Below, one piece after another: positions 1-13,000 of a stretch of 64,000 bases of DNA. Position 1 is the first letter of the stretch. Every line of letters begins with the position of its first letter. The notes under the pieces were generated by a model that was given only the letters and a program-made list of their open reading frames with translations, was not told the DNA's origin and searched no databases. The position numbers and the translations under genes were made by a program. The stretch lies in the NCBI RefSeq assembly GCF_947242115.1, contig NC_074718.1:44835199-44899198 (forward strand). The letters run 5' to 3'. Origin of the DNA: Biomphalaria glabrata. Lineage: Eukaryota; Mollusca; Gastropoda; Planorbidae.

Positions 1-1072
1 AATCTGATTTGGCCTTAAATTTATTAGATCTATTATATATCAGTTATTGGCCTATGAAATAATGAATTACTACTTACAGACAGAATAGTTTCTATTACAG
101 ATTAATGAATAATGAATGTTAGATCTATTCAGAAGTTAAAAATTTTCAATTTCTCAAGTGTCATCTGCACAATATCGTGCTATCAAGAAAGGTGCAGGTC
201 AAATATGAAAAAACAGTTTAAAACATTTTTACAAAGCTTATATCAACTCATTCTGTCTGGTTAAAAGTTTGTGCGTACGTTATTTCTCTTGACACCGATC
301 TCAAATCAAGCTGAAATTTTGCACATTTATTTCTTTTACCTGAAAACACTAGAATCAATTTTAAAAAAAATCTAATTAGTTAATTAACTATTGGAAATTA
401 AGTATTTTGTTTGGTATATTGAAATTGTACATGACTGAATTGGTGGAATAAGCTGAATTAGTCCCCTTTATAGGTTGTAGTCTAAGTCTTAATGAACACA
501 AGCAAATACTTTAAAGTGAGTTTGAAACAAACAATACATATCTATACAATCTTCTATAGACATAAGCACCTCACTAGCAGAGTAATTAGTATGTTGGCTT
601 GAGAAGGCATGAACCTTGAGTTCAAAATTCAGGTCTTTCCCCCTTTTTCATTTTAGTTAAAATGCTTTTAAAAACCAATTAGGGTAAAATTCACCCAGAT
701 ATCCCTTTCTTTGTCCCCCCCCCCCCCTTATTTTCCCAACTGGTCCAGGTGTGTACAATCATAGCATATTGAGAAAGCTAAAAGCCTGAAATAGCGCTAA
801 ACAAAAACAATTGTTACAAATATTTCTAATCGCGCAGATTTATTGTTCTTTGTCTAGATCTATTAGGAATTTAATTTCATGACTGATCCAAACTAATTGA
901 TACAATTACACTTCATCAAAGGATTTTTTATGATTTTCTTTTTGTAGGATATAATTTAGAAATGTAAATTTTTTCTGATAAGGTTTAATAAAAAAAATTG
1001 TAGAAAAATAAATGAATATTTAATTATTTATATTAAGTTAATGTCTTTACCTCTCTTTATAAATGATTTCAG
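1..1072. other. Intron of the DEX1-like gene (5' part of gene lies outside)
   Basis: AT-rich DNA before the first visible exon. It holds a C-run at about 717-727. A weak tRNA-like stretch at about 568-645 (a B-box-like GAGTTCAAAATTC) may be an old SINE head. I see no coding exon. The first exon after it begins with one base that completes a split codon, so this is intron rather than promoter. Confidence 0.6.
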
Positions 1073-4000
1073 GTGCTCTTATAAAGTCAGGAAATTGTGG
1101 CAGACAGACATCAGCTCATTTCCATTTGCTGCTTCACCTCTTGTGACTGACATTGATGGAGATGGAGGATTGGATATCGTAGCCGCACCATTTGGAGAAA
1201 CATTGGCCGTCATAGAAGGAGAGACTGGGAAATATCTTCACGACACAAGCTGGCCCCAACACAATCTAGATAAGTCTGTACATTCTTCTGCTTTGCAGGT
1301 ACACACCCAATGTTAAGTTAACTTACACGCACATGCACAAGGGAAATGTGAAAGTTGTTATATCTTAAGATTAGTCTTGTTGTATTTGTAGTTCAAATAG
1401 AATTTGGCATTGAGTGGGACATATGACTTCATCTATCAATCAATATATGATAGCATGTTAGTCCTTCCTATTTATTGGATAGTGATTTATTATTATTGTT
1501 ATTGTTTAAAATATAAGGCGTTGTCTTTGAGTCCAAAGATGGCTTTCTGGTCATGCGGCATGCGCGTTTGACTGTCGTTCGATCATCTCAATGGTTCCAG
1601 GTTAGTACTAATAATACTATGCCAGCTATTTTTTTTTAATCTCTCTTCAAACTTTCTCACATTTATTTGTTGCAGTTTGATATTGATGGTGATGGAATTC
1701 TTGATTTGTTGTTTGTCACCTCACAAGGGGAAGGTTTGTTTTACACTTCTCTCGGGCATGCCCTACCCAAGTACACTTTTCAGGTAAAAAGAAATCTTTT
1801 TCTCTTAACATTTGAAATACTTTACATTTATATACATTTTAGTCTTCTGGTACTTCCTGCAAACATTTTATTTTATTTTAGCTTTTAAATATTTAATTTA
1901 ACCATTACTTCAGTCTGTATTGTTACTTCAGTCTGTATTGTTACTTCAGTCTGTGTTGTTACTTCAGTCTGTATTGTTACTTCAGTCTGTATTGTTACTC
2001 TTTTGATATTATTACATGCATCACATGTTTGCGACATTCATGTTACATTTAGTATCAAATGAATCAGCACATTTATTTTATTTTTATTGCCAGCTACCAG
2101 CACCTTATGTACATTCTTCATGGTTCAGAGATAGTCACTTTGTTCATTATCAAAACTTACACAACTATGTTTCCTTCACAGAGGTAAGCAATTTTAGACT
2201 TAAGTAATTGTTTTATAAAAATAAAGAAGAGACATTGATCTCTAGTTATGACGTAGGCTGTGATTAGATCATAATATCTGGATATACCAGGTACTTTACT
2301 TAGTAAGAATTTTAGGGGGGTGGAACTAAGTTCTAGTCAGAGTGCTTTAGTGGGTTCTCAATCGTCTGACCAAAAATACAACATGAAATGTTCAAACATT
2401 AGTTGTGTTCACTTCTCCTCTATCCCCACCACCGAGTTATATTTAAAAATATCTGATTTTAAAAAAAATGTGTTTATATTTGAGATAGATTTTATAATCT
2501 ACAAAAGCTGAGAATGAGCCTCTATTTTTTCAATCTCTTTATCTGCATGTAAAACTTCTTGCATTTGTTCATGCTGTATATACAGGCAGCCACTAAGCAT
2601 TGGATGTGATTATGTTTTAAATGTTTTAAATGTACATTTCAAAAGAAGATTGCTATGAATGATAGCTTGTAGTTCATAGTTCATATCCACATGACTTTTT
2701 GTTCTCCCAAAGTAATGCTTAATTCTTTACATTAACTATTACCACAATGATAGGTCACTCAATCAATGAAAGTGCTATTGTAACCGTATTTCAGCCTTAT
2801 GTTTGCTGCTAGAAAAATATCAAAATGCCTTGACTTGCATTGCTTGCCATAAGTAGACCCTCTGGGGCTGCTAATGTGTATGTGTGAAAATACCTGAGGC
2901 TAAAGTTTCCCACAGTGGAGACTGGTTCCTCTACTATCTCATTGGGGGACTAGCTAATTCGATTCTTGCTCATGGACACAACTAGGCTGCCCCACACAGC
3001 CTGCAAGGCCATGCCAGTCAGGTTCCAGGAGAACCCGACCAACCCTCAAGCTGGTATCCAGCGCAGTCTGCTTTTCAGAAAACCTGGGATCTCCTACTCA
3101 ACATTTTACAGTGACACCACAGGGGATGGCTGGGCATAGCCCATTTGAGCGCTGCTGGCTCTTCCATCCATAGTACCTTTATCCACCTTAATAAAGAGCA
3201 GAAATGTTTACATGGCAACCACATTGAGGTGGTACTGGAATGCCACATATGTGATAGGCCAGAAAGTGCTATTGTAATCTTATTTTACCTTTGACTCTCT
3301 GAAAAATATTAACAACTGCCTTTTAACTTGCCAACTAGCAGAGAGGGGCCGACTATGGATAAGTGTAAAAACACAAATTCCTGTTTTTGATCTTTCTGTT
3401 TATATTTCTAAGGTCAGATAAATGCACTCATTAATTTCTTTTTACTCTTGCCCATGCATAGAAACCTGGCTACATTCCTGTGGACCCCCATGTCTTAAGT
3501 ACGCCAGTACTGTACAACATGAGCCACTTGATATTTCCTGTATCCTGTTTTTATAGCGATGATGACTATAAGTAAGTATATCGCCATGTTTTTAATCTTT
3601 AGTTCTATTTTCACTTTTATTTACAAAGTGGTTTAGTGATTGAGTTTTATGATTGGGGTCAAAGACAAGCCTTATATATTGTGTGGACTTTTGTTCATGG
3701 AAGAAGGATATTAATTTTATTGCTTAGGTGTTATTGTTTTAAAAGTTAATTTAATCAACTGAATTGTCTTAATGAATAAGTTGAAGGAATTAGCGTGAAT
3801 GTCAAACTAATAACATACTATTATTATTTGGACTATTACCTATTTGGTTGTTTCTTTTTTTAGCACTACCGATGGTCGTGGACCTTGGGGGGAGAGAAAA
3901 TTCAAAAATAAATTTTATTTGGCAGCTGTTGCTGTTTTAGACCTCAACGCTTTCATGATGTTTGTAGGTCATGGCAGAAACAAAGATGGCCAACAGGAAG

Positions 4001-7000
4001 TCTCTTTCATAAAGATGTTCTTCCTTGAACTCTCGGAAGTAAGGGACTTTTAAAAAAAAAATATTTTTATAAGCGTATCTTCAGAAAATTTAGATTAGTT
4101 ATTTTTTATTTGATTTTTTAAAATAATTTAATCACAAGATTTCATCTCTACGTTATTTTTTTTTTTAGAAAATCTAAATTTGATCTTTTAGAGAATGAAT
4201 ATTTAATTTATAATCATTTTAAAAAATGTATATTATTTAGAAATTGTTAATTTCATCTTTTACAATTAAGTTAATCTATGGACAATGTAGATTTAATTTT
4301 TTAAAGATTTTTTTTTTTGTTTAAGAATTTATTAACCAATAGTAAATTTTGATTTGATCACTTTCAACAATGCTTCTTCTATATTAAATAAATACATATT
4401 TAAAAATGTCTATACTTTAAAAAAGAAAATTTAATAGAATGTACACAAAAATTTTTCACATAATTGAATCTTTAACTTTTAACTTAAATAGAAACGTTTT
4501 CTAATTTTATTTTTTTTTGTTATTTGATATTCAATAGTATATTTGTATCTTTTAGAGTCCAGTTTTTAATCTGTTCACTCCAACTGTCATTGATATTGAT
4601 GGGAACTTTGGCCCACCTGAAATTATAACTGGCCTTTCTTCTGGGCAGCTTTATGTCCTTTCGTTGGAAGGTTCCCATAGAGCTGGGTTTCCAATGACAT
4701 TTGCGAACATTTCTGGCAGAGTAAGTTGTTTTTTTATCATTCCTAGTTTTATCACTTCACAGATTTTCCTTATAGATCAACATTGACATGGACTAAAGTG
4801 TGCCAAAGTGCACACAATATATATATATATAAATTAACATGTTAAAAAATGTGTCAGTGCTCATAAGTACATTCTAAGTGGTAGGTAGCACTATGTACCA
4901 CAAATTAAAACCTGTTAAATTTGTTGTTGCTTATCAAACTAGTTACCTCACACTTTGATAATTAATGAGTTAAATTGTTATTTTATGTATCCATGTTTAT
5001 TTCCGTCAGTTCTGTAATTCATAGTATTAGTTTACATTTTCTTCATGGATGGAAGGTGGCTGGAAGTTGATCAGAAGACACAAGTGGGAAAACTCAATAA
5101 TCATTATTGCGAGTTAAAATTCTGCACATCATAAAAGTATAGCCGGATAGCTAAGTTATTAGAACCTTGGTTAGGCCAATAATAGAATATGCATCCTCCG
5201 TTTGGGACCCCTCAACTCAAGATAACATTAAAAAATTGGAACAGACACAAAATAGAGCAGTGAGATTCATAACAAACGAATATTCACATTTAACCAGAGT
5301 AATACATTTAGTAAAATCAATAAATTTAGAAAGCCTTCAGGACAGAAGACTCAAAAGTAAAGTAGCAATTATACATAAAACACTGAACCATAATCTTCAA
5401 ATACAAAAACAAAATTTAATAAAATACACTGAAAGACACAAAGATAAAGGCACATTCCTCGTCCCGTATGCTAGGACAAATTTGTACAAATACTCCTTCT
5501 TCCCTAGTGCTATTAGAGCATGGAATGGGTTGCCTGAGCTAGCCAGGAAGACCAGTGACTTGGCAGAATTTAAGTCATTGGTTAATATGCATGACGCGTA
5601 GGACGTAATCATCTTCTTTTTTGAAGTAACGTCTGTATTATATAAGATAAGATCATGCTAATAATGTAAATATTATGTGTTCAACCTCCACACTATCCAT
5701 TAAATGCTCTGTTTATTTTTCATTGACAAAATAGGAATGTTGAGTTTACTGTATTATTTGAATGTAAAGGAGGAACTTTTTTTAAAATTATATTACTTGT
5801 TTTAATTTACAACTAAAAAAAAAATTTAAATAAAAGCAAACTACAACTATTTGTAGGTTAGTGCTGCTGACCTCAATGATGATGGTGATTTAGAACTTGT
5901 GGTCTTGGATACAAAGGGGACAGCACACTGCTTGAGTTCCAAAACTGCCCAGCTGATGTGGTCAACAGAGATAGGAGGAACATCCTTTGCAGGAAGTGTC
6001 GTGACAAACATTGACTACGATAATTATTTAGATGTAGTGGTGGCTACTGACCAAGGGTAAGGCCAGCTGTTGGATGATTTTTAAAAAAAATATTTTTACA
6101 TTATTGCAGTTGCTGTGAATCATATAGTAATATTTCTTGGGACTTCTTTATGACATGATGTTTGCTTGTTTCTAGATTGCTTGTGATTCAATTTAACTAT
6201 ATAAGTGTTTCAACATGACATCATTGTGTTTAGTTCAACATGAGATCATTGTGTTTTTATTCCAATGTGACATCATAGTGTTTAATTCAACATGACATTG
6301 TGTATATTTCATCATTGCATTAATAGGGTTTGTTTCAAAATGACATCAGTGTGTTGTGCTTCATCATGACATTTGTTTCTACTTTTTGTCTTTCACAGGA
6401 AAGTGTTTGCACTAAGTGGAGTCAACGGTACCATCCTACCCCATTATCCATTCAAAGCAGGGAGAAGAATTGTGGGTCACGTACTTGTGACCAAGTTTAA
6501 TGTTATAAAAAATGCTAATGACCTGGTAAGTCTACATCTATCTGAACTATAATCCCTGACCCTTTCGTAGTATGATAGGGGACACAGTGGCTGAGGGATT
6601 AATCGCTTGGCTTCCGAATCTGGGGGTCTTGGGTTCAAATGTTGGTGAAGACTGAGATTTTTAATTTGCTGGATTTTCAGGGCGCCCCACCTAACTCTGA
6701 TGTGAACCTGACTTTAGTTGGGGAAAGCAAAGGCAGTCAGTTGGTCAATGTGCTGGCCACATGACATTCTGCTTATTAACTGTTGGCCAAAGAAACAGAT
6801 TTAACATCCTCTACCCTATAGATTGCAGGTCTGAAATGAAAACTTTTAACTTTTTTTTTTTTTCATAGTAGGATAACTTGTGTTGGTGAGCTTGACTAGT
6901 GTTTACACTTTTGACTTTGTACCTTGCATTGATTACTTTGTCTCGACATGGGCAAGCTTTTAAAAAATATGTTTAAAAAAAACAACAACTTAATATTGGG

Positions 7001-10000
7001 GTCTCTTATAGAACAAGTTATAATTTTGAAAATCCAAAAAGGAATAAGCTTGTATGTTGTTACTGTCAGTCGCCAAATGAGTGTGACACTGGGTCTTTCT
7101 CCTGTAAGCTTTATAATTCTGTCAGGAAGGTTACCTAGATTTTACTAGAAATAATGATTGTATACAGTCACATCTTTCCTATTATATTTATACTTATAAT
7201 TCGATAGAAACTACCTTAAGTCTCTATACGTCTAGGTGTCCCTGGTTCAGTTCTAGTTAACGAAAAAAAAAAATTTAATAAAATACTCTGAAAGATACAA
7301 AGATAAAGGTACATTCCTCGTCCCATATGCTAGGACAAATTTGTACAAATACTCCTTCTTCCCTAGTGCTATTAGAGCATGGAATGGGTTGCCTGAGCTA
7401 GCCAGGAAAACCAGTGACTTGGCAGAATTTAAGTCATTGGTTAATATGCATGACTAAATGCATGACGCGTAGAACGTAATCATCTTCTTTTTTGAAGTAA
7501 CGTCTGTATTATATAAGATAAGATAAGATTTAACCACTATAATCTATTTTTACATTCTGCGCGAATGACCGGAAGTGTGTTTTGTTGTCAGACAGAGTCC
7601 AGCGTGTGTGATATGCAGTAAAGCTGATTAAAGTTTATGTGTTTGATCTAGTGGTTTAATTGTTTTATTTCGTTAACTAGAACTGAACCAGGGACACCTA
7701 GAGGTATCGAGACTTAAGGTAGTTTCTATCGAATTATAAGTATAAATATAATAGGAAAGATGTGACATATACATTTAGGCAGTTTTCTTGACCAGACACA
7801 ACAGAATGCAACAACACATGTACCGGAAGCTCAAAATTGGAACCAGTGAAATCTGCCCATGTGGAGTATCACCACCTCCTCCAAAACTGCTCTCTTTACC
7901 AAGAGGCCTGTATAAGACATTGGCCCCAAATCACCCCAATAGAAAGAAAACTATATGAAGAACTCCCTGATTTGGAAACCACTGTGCAGTTCATCTCATG
8001 TATTGGTCTAGTCATATGAACACTCCAACATAACAATGAGAACGATGAAGAAGAAGAAGAACTTGACCAGAAAACTTCTGTTGTAGCAGAATATATATAA
8101 GTTTATTTAGATAAAAATAAATTCACCAACACCACTGGATTATAATAGATCCATTATGAATATGATACACAACTTGACATAATGTAATACTCTCATATTA
8201 CCAATTTTTACTGACTGCTACATTAGGAAAAAGAAATAGGACTATTAACTAACATAACTGAACTGTTCACTACAAGTGCTCAACTGTCACTGTTACTAAC
8301 TGCATACTGAACTGTTCACTACGAGTTCTCGACTGTCACTGTTACTAACTGCATACTGAACTGTTCACTACAAGTTGTCAACTGTCACTGTTACTAACTG
8401 CATACTGAACTGTTCACTACGAGTTCTCGACTGTCACTCTTACTAACTGCATACTGAACTGTTCACTACGAGTTCTCAACTGTCACTGTTACTAACTGCA
8501 TACTGAACTGTTCACTACGAGTTCTCAACTGTCACTCTTACTAACTGCATACTGAACTGTTCACTACGAGTTCTCCACTGTCACTCTTACTAACTGCATA
8601 CTGAACTGTTCACTACGAGTTCTCAACTGTCACTCTTACTAACTGCATACTGAACTGTTCACTACGAGTTCTCCACTGTCACTCTTACTAACTGCATACT
8701 GAACTGTTCACTACGAGTTCTCAACTGTCACTGTTACTAACTGCATACTGAACTGTTCACTACGAGTTCTCAACTATCACTCTTACTAACTGCATACTGA
8801 ACTGTTCACTACAAGTGCTCAACTGTCACTGTTACTAACTGCATACTGAACTGTTCACTACGAGTTCTCAACTATCACTCTTACTAACTGCATACTGAAC
8901 TGTTCACTACGAGTTCTCGACTATCACTCTTACTAACTGCATACTGAACTGTTCACTACGAGTTCTCAACTGTCACTCTTACTAACTGCATACTGAACTG
9001 TTCACTACGAGTTCTCGACTGTCACTCTTACTAACTGCATACTGAACTGTTCACTACGAGTTCTCGACTGTCACTCTTACTAACTGCATACTGAACTGTT
9101 CACTACGAGTTCTCGACTGTCACTCTTACTAACTGCATACTGAACTGTTCACTACGAGTTCTCGACTGTCACTCTTACTAACTGCATACTGAACTGTTCA
9201 CTACGAGTTCTCGACTGTCACTCTTACTAACTGCATACTGAACTGTTCACTACGAGTTCTCGACTGTCACTCTTACTAACTGCATACTGAACTGTTCACT
9301 ACGAGTTCTCGACTGTCACTCTTACTAACTGCATACTGAACTGTTCACTACGAGTTCTCGACTGTCACTCTTACTAACTGCATACTGAACTGTTCACTAC
9401 GAGTTCTCGACTGTCACTCTTACTAACTGCATACTGAACTGTTCACTACGAGTTCTCAACTGTCACTCTTACTAACTGCATACTGAACTGTTCACTACGA
9501 GTTCTCGACTGTCACTCTTACTAACTGCATACTGAACTGTTCACTACGAGTTCTCGACTGTCACTCTTACTAACTGCATACTGAACTGTTCACTACGAGT
9601 TCTCAACTGTCACTCTTACTAACTGCATACTGAACTGTTCACTACGAGTTCTCAACTGTCACTCTTACTAACTGCATACTGAACTGTTCACTACGAGTTC
9701 TCCACTGTCACTCTTACTAACTGCATACTGAACTGTTCACTACGAGTTCTCCACTGTCACTGTTACTACCTGCATACTGAACTGTTCACTACGAGTTCTC
9801 CACTGTCACTCTTACTAACTGCATACTGAACTGTTCACTACGAGTTCTCCACTGTCACTCTTACTAACTGCATACTGAACTGTTCACTACGAGTTCTCAA
9901 CTGTCACTCTTACTAACTGCATACTGAACTGTTCACTACGAGTTCTCAACTGTCACTCTTACTAACTGCATACTGAACTGTTCACTACGAGTTCTCAACT

Positions 10001-13000
10001 GTCACTCTTACTAACTGCATACTGAACTGTTCACTACGAGTTCTCAACTATCACTCTTACTAACTGCATACTGAACTGTTCACTACGAGTTCTCAACTGC
10101 CACTGTTACTAACTGCATACTGAACTGTTCACTACGAGTTCTCAACTGCCACTCTTACTAACTGCATACTGAACTGTTCACTACGAGTTCTCAACTGCCA
10201 CTCTTACTAACTGCATACTGAACTGTTCACTACTAGTTCTCAACTGTCACTCTTACTAACTGCATACTGAACTGTTCACTACGAGTTCTCAACTGTCACT
10301 CTTACTAACTGCATACTGAACTGTTCACTACGAGTTCTCGACTGTCACTGTTACTAACTGCATACTGAACTGTTCACTACGAGTTCTCAACTGTCACTCT
10401 TACTAACTGCATACTGAACTGTTCACTACGAGTTCTCAACTGTCACTCTTACTACCTGCATACTGAACTGTTCACTACAAGTTCTCAACTGTCACTCTTA
10501 CTACCTGCATACTGAACTGTTCACTACGAGTTCTCAACTGTCACTGTTACTACCTGCATACTGAACTGTTCACTACAAGTTCTCAACTGTCACTCTTACT
10601 ACCTGCATACTGAACTGTTCACTACGAGTTCTCAACTGTCACTCTTACTAACTGCATACTGAACTGTTCACTACGAGTTCTCAACTGCCACTCTTACTAA
10701 CTGCATACTGAACTGTTCACTACGAGTTCTCAACTGCCACTCTTACTAACTGCATACTGAACTGTTCACTACGAGTTCTCGACTGTCACTCTTACTAACT
10801 GCATACTGAACTGTTCACTACGAGTTCTCGACTGTCACTCTTACTAACTGCATACTGAACTGTTCACTACGAGTTCTCAACTGTCACTCTTACTAACTGC
10901 ATACTGAACTGTTCACTACGAGTTCTCAACTGTCACTCTTACTAACAGCATACTGAACTGTTCACTACGAGTTCTCAACTGTCACTCTTACTAACTGCAT
11001 ACTGAACTGTTCACTACGAGTTCTCGACTGTCACTCTTACTAACTGCATACTGAACTGTTCACTACAAGTTCTCAACTGTCACTCTTACTAACTGCATAC
11101 TGAACTGTTCACTACGAGTTCTCAACTGTCACTCTTACTAACTGCATACTGAACTGTTCACTACGAGTTCTCGACTGTCACTCTTACTAACTGCATACTG
11201 AACTGTTCACTACGAGTTCTCAACTGCCACTCTTACTAACTGCATACTGAACTGTTCACTACGAGTTCTCAACTGCCACTCTTACTAACTGCATACTGAA
11301 CTGTTCACTACGAGTTCTCGACTGTCACTCTTACTAACTGCATACTGAACTGTTCACTACGAGTTCTCAACTGTCACTCTTACTAACTGCATACTGAACT
11401 GTTCACTACAAGTTCTCAACTGTCACTCTTACTAACTGCATACTGAACTGTTCACTACGAGTTCTCAACTATCACTCTTACTAACTGCATACTGAACTGT
11501 TCACTACGAGTTCTCAACTGTCACTCTTACTAACTGCATACTGAACTGTTCACTACGAGTTCTCGACTGTCACTGTTACTAACTGCATACTGAACTGTTC
11601 ACTACGAGTTCTCAACTATCACTCTTACTAACTGCATACTGAACTGTTCACTACAAGTGCTCAACTGTCACTGTTACTAACTGCATACTGAACTGTTCAC
11701 TACGAGTTCTCAACTATCACTCTTACTAACTGCATACTGAACTGTTCACTACGAGTTCTCGACTATCACTCTTACTAACTGCATACTGAACTGTTCACTA
11801 CGAGTTCTCAACTGTCACTCTTACTAACTGCATACTGAACTGTTCACTACGAGTTCTCGACTGTCACTCTTACTAACTGCATACTGAACTGTTCACTACG
11901 AGTTCTCGACTGTCACTCTTACTAACTGCATACTGAACTGTTCACTACGAGTTCTCGACTGTCACTCTTACTAACTGCATACTGAACTGTTCACTACGAG
12001 TTCTCGACTGTCACTCTTACTAACTGCATACTGAACTGTTCACTACGAGTTCTCGACTGTCACTCTTACTAACTGCATACTGAACTGTTCACTACGAGTT
12101 CTCGACTGTCACTCTTACTAACTGCATACTGAACTGTTCACTACGAGTTCTCGACTGTCACTCTTACTAACTGCATACTGAACTGTTCACTACGAGTTCT
12201 CGACTGTCACTCTTACTAACTGCATACTGAACTGTTCACTACGAGTTCTCGACTGTCACTCTTACTAACTGCATACTGAACTGTTCACTACGAGTTCTCA
12301 ACTGTCACTCTTACTAACTGCATACTGAACTGTTCACTACGAGTTCTCGACTGTCACTCTTACTAACTGCATACTGAACTGTTCACTACGAGTTCTCGAC
12401 TGTCACTCTTACTAACTGCATACTGAACTGTTCACTACGAGTTCTCAACTGTCACTCTTACTAACTGCATACTGAACTGTTCACTACGAGTTCTCAACTG
12501 TCACTCTTACTAACTGCATACTGAACTGTTCACTACGAGTTCTCCACTGTCACTCTTACTAACTGCATACTGAACTGTTCACTACGAGTTCTCCACTGTC
12601 ACTGTTACTACCTGCATACTGAACTGTTCACTACGAGTTCTCCACTGTCACTCTTACTAACTGCATACTGAACTGTTCACTACGAGTTCTCCACTGTCAC
12701 TCTTACTAACTGCATACTGAACTGTTCACTACGAGTTCTCAACTGTCACTCTTACTAACTGCATACTGAACTGTTCACTACGAGTTCTCAACTGTCACTC
12801 TTACTAACTGCATACTGAACTGTTCACTACGAGTTCTCAACTGTCACTCTTACTAACTGCATACTGAACTGTTCACTACGAGTTCTCAACTATCACTCTT
12901 ACTAACTGCATACTGAACTGTTCACTACGAGTTCTCAACTGCCACTGTTACTAACTGCATACTGAACTGTTCACTACGAGTTCTCAACTGCCACTCTTAC

